DNA from: Rhodococcus spelaei
GTDB lineage: Bacteria > Actinomycetota > Actinomycetes > Mycobacteriales > Mycobacteriaceae
Assembly (NCBI RefSeq): GCF_006704125.1
Contig: NZ_VIGH01000001.1
Span: 372,001-436,000 of the forward strand
Direction of reading: 5' to 3'
Length of the DNA: 64,000 nt
Part shown: one piece after another, positions 47,827-56,616 of the stretch
Position numbering within the stretch: the first letter of the stretch is position 1
Layout: each line of letters opens with the position of its first letter
Made by a program: the position numbers and the translations under genes
Notes under the pieces: generated by a model
Seen by the model: only the letters and a program-made list of their open reading frames with translations
The model's database searches: none
Told to the model about the DNA's origin: nothing

Positions 47827-48321
47827 GTGAGTGCAGCGATGGGGGACGAGTCGGGCGACACGCCCAGGTGGCTCGACGGCGCGGAAATGCGTGCGTGGCG
47901 CGGATTCATCGAGGGCAGCCAGCGGCTGATGGAGGTCCTCAACAGGGAGCTCCAGACCCGACATCGAATCTCGCTGGACGACTACCGAATTCTGGTGATG
48001 CTCTCCGAGTCGAAGGACGGCGCGGCGCGGATGAGCGATCTCGCCGACGGGGTGCTGTCCTCGCGCAGCAAGCTCACGCACCAGGTGCGGCGCATGGAGG
48101 TGGAGGGCCTGGTGGCCCGGAGCACCTGCGTCGAGGACGGCCGGGGGGTGCTGGCCGTGATCACCGAGGGCGGTCGCGAGCGGCTCGCGGAGGCCGCACC
48201 CACGCACGTGCGGGGGGTGCGCCGGTACCTGATCGACCTTCTCGAGCCCGCCGAGTTGCTCGGCGTGGCGACCGTCTTCGACAAGGTCGACGGCGCCCTC
48301 GATCGGCGGATGGAAGGTTGA
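47827..48321 (+). CDS. MarR-family regulator
   Basis: A 164-residue winged-helix protein with ISLDDYRILVMLSESKDGAA, RMSDLADGVLSSRSKLTHQV (recognition helix) and RRMEVEGLVARSTCVEDGRG (wing). It begins GTG 47827, with CATAAT 6 nt upstream and no ribosome binding site, so translation is probably leaderless. Next to the broken hydroxyacid oxidase, whose expression it might once have controlled (inference). Confidence 0.86.
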   Translation: MSAAMGDESGDTPRWLDGAEMRAWRGFIEGSQRLMEVLNRELQTRHRISLDDYRILVMLSESKDGAARMSDLADGVLSSRSKLTHQVRRMEVEGLVARSTCVEDGRGVLAVITEGGRERLAEAAPTHVRGVRRYLIDLLEPAELLGVATVFDKVDGALDRRMEG

Positions 48322-48372
48322 GCTCAGCGGGGCGTTCATCACCCGCGGGATGCGGACGATAGGATTCGCCAC

Positions 48373-48460
48373 GGAAGCGTGGCAGAGCGGCCGAATGCAC
48401 TCGCCTTGAAAGCGAGCTTGGGTAAAACCAACGGGGGTTCAAATCCCTCCGCTTCCGCCA
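48373..48460 (+). tRNA. tRNA-Ser (anticodon UGA)
   Basis: An 88-nt class II tRNA with encoded CCA. The acceptor GGAAGCG pairs with CGCTTCC, the anticodon arm is CTCGC-CTTGAAA-GCGAG, a long variable arm (TTGGGTAAAACCAA) is present and the T loop reads GTTCAAATC. Reads UCA codons. Confidence 0.96.
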
Positions 48461-48462
48461 AG

Positions 48463-48503
48463 GGCCCCGACCTGATTCGTGCAGGTCGGGGCCTTGTTTG
48501 TTT
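48463..48503 (+). terminator. tRNA-Ser(UGA) terminator
   Basis: A 12-bp perfect stem GGCCCCGACCTG/CAGGTCGGGGCC with a 7-nt loop followed by TTGTTTGTTT, immediately after the tRNA. Confidence 0.88.
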
Positions 48504-48693
48504 CACGTTGGAGCCCGCTGCGACGGCTGTAGCGACTGTCCCGCCCTCGACGGGTGACCGGGGCGGCGAACGGCCGAGATCCCGGCCGTTTCTCCCCTCG
48601 AACCCCCTTCTCCCCGACAATGAATCGGGTCACGACCACTAATCCCCGGTGACCGCGGAAAGTGCCCTCCCGGTCCTGCAGAAAGGTCACGCC

Positions 48694-49086
48694 ATGAGTT
48701 TCACCGACGAGGAGATCGCCTACCTTCGCTCGCAACCACTGGCACGGATCGCGACGACCGACCCCGACGGGCAGCCGGATGTGGTGCCGGTCGGGTTCGA
48801 ATTCGACGGGACGTACATCAACATCGGCGGCATCGCTCCGGCCAAGACCAGGCGTCACCACAACGTCCTCGCCGGCAACGACAAGATTGCCCTGGTGGTC
48901 GACGACCTGGTGTCGACTCAGCCGTGGACCCCGCGATACCTGCGGGTGTACGGCACCGCGGAGGTAGTCGAGGGCGAGCAGCCGTATCTGCGTGTCACGC
49001 CGGACATCTCGTGGAGCTGGAACCTCAGCGGTGAACCACTCGACCACAACGCCATGAAGCCGCCACGCCGGACGGTGCACCGCTGA
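48694..49086 (+). CDS. PPOX-class, probably F420-dependent, oxidoreductase
   Basis: A 130-residue split-barrel protein: FTDEEIAYLRSQPLARIATT, DPDGQPDVVPVGFEFDG and IGGIAPAKTRRHHNVLAGND follow the pattern of the PPOX subfamily (TIGR03618-like) that uses F420 in actinobacteria. The substrate is unknown. ATG 48694 has AAAGG 8 nt upstream. A strong hairpin follows the gene. Confidence 0.85.
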   Translation: MSFTDEEIAYLRSQPLARIATTDPDGQPDVVPVGFEFDGTYINIGGIAPAKTRRHHNVLAGNDKIALVVDDLVSTQPWTPRYLRVYGTAEVVEGEQPYLRVTPDISWSWNLSGEPLDHNAMKPPRRTVHR

Positions 49087-49131
49087 GGCGTCGGCTCCCG
49101 CGCGGACCCGATCGACCGCCCGCCAACACGA

Positions 49132-49170
49132 AAGGCTCTGACCCGGCGACAGTCGCCAGGTCAGAGCCTT
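49132..49170. terminator. bidirectional terminator AAGGCTCTGACC...GGTCAGAGCCTT
   Basis: A perfect 12-bp stem; the loop itself contains GGCGAC/GTCGCC. It ends in CTT on the plus strand and lies between the convergent PPOX and secreted-protein genes. Confidence 0.82.
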
Positions 49171-49188
49171 CTTGCGTATCCGTGACCG

Positions 49189-49584
49189 CTACGGCGTGTT
49201 CAGGTAGTCCTGGATCGCCTGCTGCGCCTGGGGGTTGCCGTTGCCCATGCCGACGAGCCCACCGATGATCGCGCCCGTCGGGCTGCCGATCATGCAGCCG
49301 GCGAGGCTGCCGGGGAACATCGACACGCAGCCGATGCCCAGCCCGACCACCGCGCCGATGGCCGTCCCGGCCGCGCCGCCGTTCGCCCAGCCCAGGTTGA
49401 GCTGGTTGAGCATGTTCGCGAGCGCAGCCTCCTTGGCGGGAGAGTCGACCTGGTGCACTCCCGGAACCGTCAGGCCGGGTGGACCGTCCGCCGGGGTGGC
49501 CGCGTTGGCCTGTGCGGTCCCGGCGCCCGCGATCACTGCCGCGGCAATCAGCGCCGATGCCGATCCTCTGGTTATCAGGTTCAT
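49189..49584 (-). CDS. small secreted protein with Gly-rich hydrophobic segment
   Basis: A 131-residue protein with a Sec signal peptide (ASALIAAAVIAGAGTAQANA, cleavage near ANA-AT). A mature part with KEAALANMLNQLNLGWANGG is followed by a Gly/Ala/Ile-rich stretch (TAIGAVVGLGIGCVSMFPGS, AGCMIGSPTGAIIGGLVGMG) with two Cys, like glycine-zipper membrane-inserting segments. ATG 49584 follows AAGGTGAGGA by 6 nt. Related small exported proteins occur in rhodococci (recalled); the function is unknown. Confidence 0.78.
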   Translation of the reverse strand: MNLITRGSASALIAAAVIAGAGTAQANAATPADGPPGLTVPGVHQVDSPAKEAALANMLNQLNLGWANGGAAGTAIGAVVGLGIGCVSMFPGSLAGCMIGSPTGAIIGGLVGMGNGNPQAQQAIQDYLNTP

Positions 49585-49728
49585 GGCGATCCTCACCTTG
49601 CAGACGAAGGAAGAGTTCGCGACCGACTGTAATCGTCGACCGCGCCCGCGGCGAGGGAACGGCGGCAATTTTCTGCGTGTCGCTCGCCTACCCGATTGCC
49701 GACCGTACGGTTCCGTTCCGTGCCTGCT

Positions 49729-49971
49729 TCAGACCCCGGCCGGGGTGCGGCAGCTCGCGCGCTCGAGCCCGAACTTCTCCATGGCCAGGCTGGCTGGGCA
49801 CCATCCGATCGCGGCGTAGAAGACGAGGTTGGCGCCGACGAAACCGGTGAGCAGCAGCCACCACGCCGAGAAGGCCAGTGTCAGGGCCACACTCAGCAGG
49901 ATCATCACTCCGGCCATGAGTGGCACAACGCGTTCGACAGTCCAGCCCTGGTGGCGGGGAAGAGTTTTCAT
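49729..49971 (-). CDS. DUF2892 membrane protein (YgaP-C-terminal-like)
   Basis: An 80-residue protein with the DUF2892 layout: ERVVPLMAGVMILLSVALTL, AWWLLLTGFVGANLVFYAAI and the GWCPASLAMEKFGL tail with a conserved Cys. DUF2892 often occurs with rhodanese or sulfide-stress genes under CstR/CsoR control. It follows the MmpL gene by 37 nt in the same direction, so it belongs to the unit behind the operators at 52208 and 52241. Confidence 0.85.
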   Translation of the reverse strand: MKTLPRHQGWTVERVVPLMAGVMILLSVALTLAFSAWWLLLTGFVGANLVFYAAIGWCPASLAMEKFGLERASCRTPAGV

Positions 49972-50008
49972 GTGAATCTCCTTGGTAGGTAGGCGGAGTC
50001 GGAACGGA

Positions 50009-52189
50009 TCAGCCGTGCGAGAAGCTGATCTTCGGCAGGATCCGGCGAAGCCAGGCCGGCGACCACCAGGCGGCGTGACCGGTCAGGCGCAGCAGCGCCG
50101 GCAGCAGCACCAGTCGGACCAGGATCGCGTCGAGCAGTACGGCGACGCCGAGGATGACGCCCATCTCCTTGGGCGGCAACGGATCTGCGAGTGCGAAGCT
50201 GAAGAACACCCCGACCATCACGGCGGCGGCCGCGAATATGACCCGCCCCGAGTGCCCCATGCCCTCGACTTGCGCGGCGGCGGCGTCACCGGTGCGCTCG
50301 TACTGTTCCTTGACCGTCGAGAGCAGGAACACCGTGTAGTCCATCGCGATGGCGAAGATCATCGCGAAGAAGAACACCGGACCCCACCCGTCCAGGAAGC
50401 CCTGCGGGGTGAAGCCGAGCAGGCTCGCCCCGTGACCGTCCTGGAAGATCAGCTTGGCCACGCCGAACGCCGCGGCGGTCGAGAGCAGGCTCACCACGGT
50501 GCCCAGGATGGCGATCAGCGGTGCCTGCAGCGCGATCAGCAGCAGCAGGAATCCGAGGGCGAGGATGACCGCGACGATGATCGGCAGGTAGTCGTTCAGC
50601 GCCTGCTGCAGGTCGAGGTTCTCCGCGGGCGCGCCGCCGACGCGGGCCTGCTCGGGCAGGTCGGCGCGCAGCCGGTCCACGATCGAGCCCATCGAGTCGT
50701 CGGAGGGGTCGACGTTCGGCATCGCCTGCAGCATCACGTAGTCCGAGCCGTCGATCGCAGGCATCGGCGGGGTGACCATGGCGATGCCCTCGGTCGCCGC
50801 GGCGGCCGCCGCGGTCGCGTCGGCTTCCGAGGTGGGGGCGATGATCTGGAGCATGCCGGGTGCGCCCTCGCCCATCTGAGCCTGGACCAGCTCGTAGCCC
50901 TGGCGGACGGGGGCGTTGGTGGGCACGACCTGGATCGACGGCATCGCGACCTTGAGTCCGAACACCGGGATGGACAGCCCGACCAGCACGACGACGGCGC
51001 CGATCGCGAACGGCCACGGGTGCTTGTGCAGCAGGGTGCCCCAGGCCGCGAACCGCGGGGACCGGTGCTGCTGTCGCTTGGCGAACGGGAGCGAACCGGC
51101 GTTGACCTTCGGTCCGAGCTTCCCGAGAGCGGCGGGGAGCAGCGTCAGGGTGGCGGCGAGGACGAAGGCGACCGCGAGCATGATGCCGACGGCCATGGTC
51201 CGCACGGCCGGGGCCGGGACCAGCAGCACGGCGGACAGGGACACCAGCACAGTGACGCCCGACAGCACCACGGCCTTGCCTGCGGTGTCCATGGTCTCGG
51301 CGACCGCGAGGCGGGGATCGCCGGTCTTGCCCAGCGCGTCGCGGAAGCGGGAGACGAGGAACAGGGCGTAGTCGATGCCGAGTGCGAGGGCGAACATCAT
51401 CGCGAAGTTCATGGCCCACACCGAGATCGGGGTGACGGTATTGAGTAGGACCAGCCCGCCCGCGGACGCGACGAGGCCGGCGAGGGTGAGCAGCAGCGGC
51501 AGTCCGGCGGCGACGAGGGAGCCGAAGGCGAGCACCATGATCGCCATGGTCACCGGCCAGGAGACCATTTCGGCCTTGATCATCGCGTCATGGTTGGCCT
51601 TGTTGAAGTCGCTCCACAGTGCGGACGCGCCGGTCGGGTAGACCTCCACGCCGTCCCCGGACAGCGCGGTGAGTTCGCCCTTGACGTCGTCGACGGCCTT
51701 GACCATGTCGTCGGTGCTCGCGTTTGCGCCGGCGATCAGGATGCCGGTGTGCCCGTCGGGGCTGATCGTCATCCCGGGCTGCGGCGCGATGACCTCGCCG
51801 AAGCGTGGGTCGGCCGCGAACACCGCGGTGGCCTCGTCGAGGACGCGGGCGACGGCGGGATCGGTCACCTGCTCGGTGTCCGAGTGCACCACCACCTGCA
51901 CCGAGGCGGAGGAATTGCCGCCGAAGTGTTCCTGCGCCAACTCGCGGACCTGCACCGATTCCGAGCCGTTGGCCTGCCAGCCGGCGCCGGCCAGAGAACT
52001 GAACACCGACGGTGCGGCGGCACCGAGCGCGACCAGCGCGATCAGCCACACCCCGAACACCCATCCCGCACGACCGGCCATGGTCGCGCCCAGTCTGCCG
52101 AGGATGCCCCCGAAGTCGGCACTGGTCGGCGCGGCGGCGGACGCCCGTGACGGTGGACGGTCCGCGGTCGCCAGCTTCCTGCTGCTCAC
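50009..52189 (-). CDS. MmpL-family RND transporter
   Basis: A 726-residue protein with 12 membrane helices in two MmpL repeats, each with an extracytoplasmic loop. MFALALGIDYALFLVSRFRD and FAIAMDYTVFLLSTVKEQYE carry the Asp-Tyr pairs of the proton relay. MmpL proteins export lipids or siderophores. It is small (M. tuberculosis MmpL3 is 944 aa) and lacks the long C-terminal tail. GTG 52189 has AAGGAG 6 nt upstream. The two CsoR/CstR-like palindromes just upstream imply control by copper, persulfide or a similar signal, which is unusual for MmpL genes. Confidence 0.9.
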   Translation of the reverse strand: MSSRKLATADRPPSRASAAAPTSADFGGILGRLGATMAGRAGWVFGVWLIALVALGAAAPSVFSSLAGAGWQANGSESVQVRELAQEHFGGNSSASVQVVVHSDTEQVTDPAVARVLDEATAVFAADPRFGEVIAPQPGMTISPDGHTGILIAGANASTDDMVKAVDDVKGELTALSGDGVEVYPTGASALWSDFNKANHDAMIKAEMVSWPVTMAIMVLAFGSLVAAGLPLLLTLAGLVASAGGLVLLNTVTPISVWAMNFAMMFALALGIDYALFLVSRFRDALGKTGDPRLAVAETMDTAGKAVVLSGVTVLVSLSAVLLVPAPAVRTMAVGIMLAVAFVLAATLTLLPAALGKLGPKVNAGSLPFAKRQQHRSPRFAAWGTLLHKHPWPFAIGAVVVLVGLSIPVFGLKVAMPSIQVVPTNAPVRQGYELVQAQMGEGAPGMLQIIAPTSEADATAAAAAATEGIAMVTPPMPAIDGSDYVMLQAMPNVDPSDDSMGSIVDRLRADLPEQARVGGAPAENLDLQQALNDYLPIIVAVILALGFLLLLIALQAPLIAILGTVVSLLSTAAAFGVAKLIFQDGHGASLLGFTPQGFLDGWGPVFFFAMIFAIAMDYTVFLLSTVKEQYERTGDAAAAQVEGMGHSGRVIFAAAAVMVGVFFSFALADPLPPKEMGVILGVAVLLDAILVRLVLLPALLRLTGHAAWWSPAWLRRILPKISFSHG

Positions 52190-52207
52190 TCTCGACTCCT
52201 TACGTAG

Positions 52208-52223
52208 ATACCCCATGGGGTAT
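52208..52223 (-). promoter_or_regulatory. CsoR/CstR-type operator, ATACCCCATGGGGTAT
   Basis: A perfect 16-bp palindrome 18 bp upstream of the MmpL start codon. An in-frame ATG inside it (52216) is not used as the start because a good ribosome binding site serves GTG 52189. Confidence 0.75.
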
Positions 52224-52240
52224 TAGGCAATGCGCTCGAC

Positions 52241-52258
52241 GATACCCCCAGGGGTATC
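52241..52258 (-). promoter_or_regulatory. CsoR/CstR-type operator, GATACCCC-CA-GGGGTATC
   Basis: A second palindrome 34 bp upstream of the first (centre to centre), about three helical turns. Together they flank the probable MmpL promoter. Confidence 0.72.
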
Positions 52259-52302
52259 GATGTGGCCAGCGAGAAGCGTCACACGTCGAGCGGGATGATC
52301 GG

Positions 52303-53115
52303 TCAGGACGCCTGCCGGAGCTGCATGCCGGCGAGCTCCACGACGTACTCGGCGGCGGCGTCGTCGTAGGTCACGCTGTAGGTGGTGGGGTAGTAGCCGG
52401 ACTTCGCATACGCCTGCGGTTGCCTGACGTCCTCGGTCAGTGTCGGGCGGGTCTGCAGCCACTGGCGGGTCATCATCGGTTCCGTGAACGTGTAGGCCCC
52501 GTCCCAGGAGCCGGCGAGCACTGCCTGGTCGAAGTTGTACAGGCCCGGGATCATGCCGTCGGCCCGGTTCGCCCAGTGCAGGCCCATCTTCGGCGAGGTG
52601 TTCATCTCGGGCGGACCGGGTGTGGGAATGTAGTCCACGGGCATGTACTGCGCCGGTGGCAGTTTCGATGCACGCGACTGGAAATCCGCACGCGCGGGGT
52701 CGATTTCGTCGACCGCACTTGCATCGATCATGTAGAAGTGCATGTCGAAGTGCGGTTTCGCGAACAGTCCCAACGGCCCGTGCCCGTGCGGGTTCCAGTC
52801 CAGCGTGACGTACTCGAAGGCCGTCGGCGGGGTCTGGTCCGGCAGCTCGAGCGGGAAGGTCTGCATCTCCACGTCGGCGGCATCGGTCAGTCCGTCCAGG
52901 GCGGACGCGGACAGGCGGATCCCGACGCCGGCCGGTGTGCCGTTCTCGTCGAGCGTCACGAAGGACCGCGCTGTGCCGCCGCCGACGTCCACGGCGGGTC
53001 CGAACCAGGTCGGGGTGGCGGCGGAGGAGTCCGCCATGCACCCGGTCGCGACGCTCAGGCTCGCGCAGACAGCGAGGGTCAGGCCGACTGTCGGGGACCG
53101 TCGAGAAGCGTGCAT
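52303..53115 (-). CDS. DUF5602/TTHB210-like lipoprotein
   Basis: A 270-residue exported lipoprotein: signal GLTLAVCASLSVATGCMADS with lipobox SVATGC. The mature protein has WNPHGHGPLGLFAKPHFDMH followed by FYMID, the His-rich signature of DUF5602 (TTHB210-like) proteins, in which the His residues may bind a metal. The later segment contains MPVDYIPTPGPPEMN and MGLHWANR. The function is unknown. ATG 53115 has GAGGTG 4 nt upstream. It lies upstream of the MmpL unit in the same direction; the operators in between suggest separate promoters. Confidence 0.8.
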   Translation of the reverse strand: MHASRRSPTVGLTLAVCASLSVATGCMADSSAATPTWFGPAVDVGGGTARSFVTLDENGTPAGVGIRLSASALDGLTDAADVEMQTFPLELPDQTPPTAFEYVTLDWNPHGHGPLGLFAKPHFDMHFYMIDASAVDEIDPARADFQSRASKLPPAQYMPVDYIPTPGPPEMNTSPKMGLHWANRADGMIPGLYNFDQAVLAGSWDGAYTFTEPMMTRQWLQTRPTLTEDVRQPQAYAKSGYYPTTYSVTYDDAAAEYVVELAGMQLRQAS

Positions 53116-53292
53116 GATGCACCTCGTCTGGATGTGGCCGGGCTGAACAGCCTACCGCCGACGGCTGCCGAGTCAGGGCGAATCAGACTTCCGAGCAGCG
53201 AAGATGTGACGTCCGGGTGCGCTCGGCTATCTTCTCCGCGGCCAGGTGTGACGGGCGACCACGGCGGTCGGCCCGGTGTGAAAGTGGGATCA

Positions 53293-54289
53293 ATGAAGTT
53301 GCTCGCGGCGACGGCCCTCACCATGGCGACGGCGGCGCTGCTCCCGTCGACCGCCTCGGCCGGAGGCATCACAGCCCCCACCAGCGCGCAGGTCGCGACC
53401 ATCGACCATGTCACGATGCTCACCGACCAGCGCGCCGCGCTCTTCGTGAACTCGCCGTCGATGGGCCGGGTCGTGCAGGTCCAGGTGCTGCTGCCGGCCG
53501 ACCGGTCGACGGCGCGGCCCACGCTGTACCTGCTCGACGGCGTCGGAGCCGGCGAGGACACCGACGACACCGAGAGCACCTGGACTGACAGGACCGACGC
53601 CGTCGACTTCTTCGCCGACAAGGACGTCAACGTGGTGCTGCCGGTCGGCGGCCTCGCGAGCTACTACACCGACTGGCAGCGCCGCGACCCCGTGCTCGGC
53701 GTCAACCAGTGGGAGACGTTCCTGACCGAGGAACTGCCGCCGATCGTCGACGCTCGCTTCCACGGCAACGGCGTCAACGCGGTCGCGGGCCTGTCGATGG
53801 GCGGCACCGGCGCGCTGAACCTGATAACGCGCCATCCCGACCTGTACACGGGCGTCGCGTCGTACAGCGGCTGCGCGGACACCTCCAGCACCCCGGAGGC
53901 GCAGTTCGTGGTTCGTCGGACGGTCGGGTTCAAGAAGGGCAACGCCGACAACATGTGGGGCCTCGACACCGACCCGGACTGGGCCGCGCACGACCCGATG
54001 CGCAACGCCGAGGCGCTGCGGGGCAAGGTCGTCTACTCGTCGGTCGGCAACGGTCTGCTCGGGCCGCACGACCGCCCGGACGATCCCGACCTCCCGCTGA
54101 TCATCGTGATCGGCGCCCCCCCTCGAAGCCGCCGCGCTGCACTGCACGCAGGGCTTCGAGCAGCGACTGGGCCAGTTGAACATTCCGGCGACCGTCGTGT
54201 ACCGGCCGAACGGCACGCACACCTGGCTGTACTGGCAGGACGACCTGCACGCATCGTGGCCGACGTTGAGCGGCGCCCTCGGGCTCTGA
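53293..54289 (+). pseudogene. Ag85-like mycolyltransferase/esterase, copy 1, frameshifted near the C-terminus
   Basis: A signal peptide (ALTMATAALLPSTASAGGIT) and an alpha/beta-hydrolase domain like antigen 85 (VQVLLPADRSTARPTLYLLD, VLPVGGLASYYTDWQRRDPV, nucleophile in AGLSMGGTGALNL) are intact to IIVIGAP. There the frame shifts at a run of seven C (54116-54122). With six C the protein would continue LEAAALHCTQGFEQRL... VYRPNGTHTWLYWQDDL (catalytic His) and stop at 54289, ~331 residues, as in the adjacent paralogue. As it stands the catalytic His is lost and the frame reads on into the second copy. It could be a homopolymer sequencing error. Confidence 0.85.
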
Positions 54290-54423
54290 CGCTTACCTCA
54301 CGTCACGAGTGGGGCGGCGCGACAGCCGATTTCCGTGTCGAGCCTTCACTGACGGCCATCTTCGGCTACCTTGACGAGCAGCGGTACGCCCGCAACCCGT
54401 GGGTAGCCGCCCGAGGTGGGCCC

Positions 54424-55413
54424 ATGAAGCTGCTTGCGACAATGGCTCTTTCGGTGGCCCTGTGCGGCCTGATCACCCCGGCCGCGTCGGCCGGACCTCG
54501 GGGCCCCGCCCCCGGGCCCGAGGCGGCATCGGTGGACCACGTCACCATGCTCACGGACCGCCGCGCCGCGGTGTTCGTGAACTCGCCGGCGATGGGTCGG
54601 GTGGTGCAGGTCCAGGTGTTGCTGCCGGCCGGCTCGGCGCCGCGGCCGACCCTGTACCTGCTCGACGGCGCGGGCGGCGGTGAGGAGTCGGCCTTCCGGG
54701 AGAGCACCTGGACGCAGAAGACCGACGCGGTCGGCTTCTTCGCCGACAAGGACGTCAACGTGGTGCTGCCGGTCGGCGGCACCGGCAGCTACTACACCAA
54801 CTGGAAGCGACCCGACCCTGCGCTCGGCGTCGACGAGTGGGAGACGTTCCTGACTGCGGAACTGCCCCCGCTGATCGACGCGGGTTTCCACGGCAACGGG
54901 GTCAACGCGATCGCGGGACTGTCGATGGGCGCGCACGCCGCGCTGAACCTCGTCACCCGCCATCCGAGTTTGTACGGCGGCGTCGCGGCCTTCAGCGGGT
55001 GCGCCGACAACAGCCAGTCCAACTCGAAGCTCTCGGTGCGCGCGACGGTCGCGTGGAAGGGCGGGGACGCCGACAACATGTGGGGTCCCGACGGCGATCC
55101 GGCCTGGGCGGCCAACGACCCGCTGCGCAACGCGGAGGCGTTGCGCGGCAAGGCGATCTACCTAGCGGTGGGTAACGGCGTCGTCGGGCCGGCGGACGAT
55201 CCGACCACCACAGCCGGCCTCAGCGCGATCACTCTCGGCGCGGTGCTCGAGGCCGCCGCGTTGCACTGCACGCAGCTGTTCGACGAGCGGCTACGTCAAC
55301 TGGGCATCCCCGCGACCGTCCACTACCGGCCGAACGGCACACACTCCTGGCCCTACTGGCAGCAGGACCTGCACGACTCGTGGCCGACGCTGGCGCGGGC
55401 GCTGGGACGCTGA
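54424..55413 (+). CDS. Ag85-like mycolyltransferase/esterase, copy 2
   Basis: A 329-residue secreted alpha/beta-hydrolase: signal peptide LATMALSVALCGLITPAASA, oxyanion region PTLYLLDGAGGGEES, nucleophile Ser in AGLSMGAHAALNLVTRHPS and catalytic His in YRPNGTHSWPYWQQDLHDSW. In corynebacteria and rhodococci this family transfers mycolates to trehalose or arabinogalactan. It is a tandem duplicate of the preceding gene (~135 bp apart), with the same exon-long similarity. ATG 54424 follows GAGGTGGG. It ends 6 nt before the convergent hisC2. Confidence 0.88.
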   Translation: MKLLATMALSVALCGLITPAASAGPRGPAPGPEAASVDHVTMLTDRRAAVFVNSPAMGRVVQVQVLLPAGSAPRPTLYLLDGAGGGEESAFRESTWTQKTDAVGFFADKDVNVVLPVGGTGSYYTNWKRPDPALGVDEWETFLTAELPPLIDAGFHGNGVNAIAGLSMGAHAALNLVTRHPSLYGGVAAFSGCADNSQSNSKLSVRATVAWKGGDADNMWGPDGDPAWAANDPLRNAEALRGKAIYLAVGNGVVGPADDPTTTAGLSAITLGAVLEAAALHCTQLFDERLRQLGIPATVHYRPNGTHSWPYWQQDLHDSWPTLARALGR

Positions 55414-55419
55414 CGCGAG

Positions 55420-56511
55420 TCAGACCGTGCGCGACTTCCAGATGGTCAGACCGTCGCCGGTGGCGAATGCGAGGAACGCGTCGTTCTCGTCGGGATCGCC
55501 GATGGTGATCCGCACGCCGTCGGTGCCGTAGGGGCGGACCAGCACGCCGGCCGCCGCACTGGCCTCGGAGAACTCGGACGAGCGGTCGGCGAGCGGCAGC
55601 CAGACGAAGTTCGCGTTGGACGCCGGCACCTCGTAGCCGGCCTCGAGGAGGGTCGCGCGCATCCGGCGGCGCTCGGCGACGATCCCGTCGGTGCGGGCCA
55701 GCAGTTCGTCCGCGGCGGCCAGCGAGGCGATCGCGGCGGCCTGTGCGACCGTGCTGACAGCGAACGGGATGTGCACCTTGCTCAGTGCCGCGACGATCGC
55801 CGGGTCCGCCACCGCGTACCCGACCCGCAGGCCGGCAAGGCCGTACGCCTTCGAGAAGGTTCGCAGCACAACGACGTTCGGCCGGCCCTCGGTGAGGGCG
55901 ACGCCGTTCGGGATCTCCGGACCGGCCTGGTCGCCGGGCCGCATGTACTCGATGTACGCCTCGTCGAGGATCACCAGGACGTCGGTGGGCACGGCGTCGA
56001 GGAAGCGCTCGAGTGCGTCCTGCCCGACGGCCGTTCCGGTCGGGTTGTTGGGGTTGCAGACGAAGATCACCCGGGTCCGGTCGGTGATCGCCGCGAGCAT
56101 CGCGTCGAGGTCGTGCACGTGGTCGGCGGTCAGGGGCACCTGGACCGGGGTGGCGCCGGCGACCATGGCGACCACCGGGTACACCTCGAACGCGCGCCAG
56201 GCGAAGAGCACCTCGTCGCCGGGGCCCGCGGTGATCTGCACGAGTTCCTGGCACAGGCTCACCGATCCGCAGCCTGCGGCCACACGGTCGACGCTGACAC
56301 CGAGGCTGGCTGCGAGGGCCTCGCGCAGGGCCACCGACCCGTTGTCGGGATAGCGGTTCACGCCGAGCGCGGACTCCGCGATCGCGGCGGCCACGCTCGG
56401 CAGCGGGCCTGCCGTGGTCTCGTTGCTCGCCAGCTTGATGGCGCCGGGAAACGTGCGTCCGGGCACGTAGGGGCTGATGTCGGCGAGGTCTGGGCGCGTT
56501 CGGGCAGTCAC
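55420..56511 (-). CDS. hisC2: histidinol-phosphate/aromatic aminotransferase HisC2
   Basis: A 363-residue PLP class-I/II aminotransferase: KLASNETTAGPLPSVAAAIA, VFVCNPNNPTGTAV, VILDEAYIEYM and the Schiff-base Lys in LRTFSKAYGLAGLRVGYAVA. It matches Rv3772, which acts on histidinol phosphate and aromatic keto acids. tyrA is ~3 kb away, as in M. tuberculosis, consistent with a role in aromatic amino acid supply. GTG 56511 has CATAAT 8 nt upstream (probably leaderless). Confidence 0.92.
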   Translation of the reverse strand: MTARTRPDLADISPYVPGRTFPGAIKLASNETTAGPLPSVAAAIAESALGVNRYPDNGSVALREALAASLGVSVDRVAAGCGSVSLCQELVQITAGPGDEVLFAWRAFEVYPVVAMVAGATPVQVPLTADHVHDLDAMLAAITDRTRVIFVCNPNNPTGTAVGQDALERFLDAVPTDVLVILDEAYIEYMRPGDQAGPEIPNGVALTEGRPNVVVLRTFSKAYGLAGLRVGYAVADPAIVAALSKVHIPFAVSTVAQAAAIASLAAADELLARTDGIVAERRRMRATLLEAGYEVPASNANFVWLPLADRSSEFSEASAAAGVLVRPYGTDGVRITIGDPDENDAFLAFATGDGLTIWKSRTV

Positions 56512-56616
56512 GATTGCCCATTATGCGCCCGTCCATCTACCGGCCGGTAGCGATTGCCGTTCGCGGCCGAAAAGAAAATCGGGCAGGGCCGCCCGGACCG
56601 TGCCACAGTAGACGGT

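Noticed and set aside
48339-48620. Minus-strand ORF across tRNA-Ser(UGA) reading AEGFEPPLVLPKLAFKAS
   Set aside because: This is the antisense translation of the tRNA gene, a well-known source of false protein calls.
52216-52216. ATG 52216 as start of the MmpL gene
   Set aside because: It lies within the CsoR-type palindrome and has no ribosome binding site, whereas GTG 52189 has AAGGAG at good spacing.
52012-55413. Single 1133-aa plus-strand ORF
   Set aside because: It arises because the frameshifted first Ag85-like gene reads through in frame with the second, and its first ~430 codons are antisense to the lipoprotein and MmpL genes. There are two separate genes with their own signal peptides.
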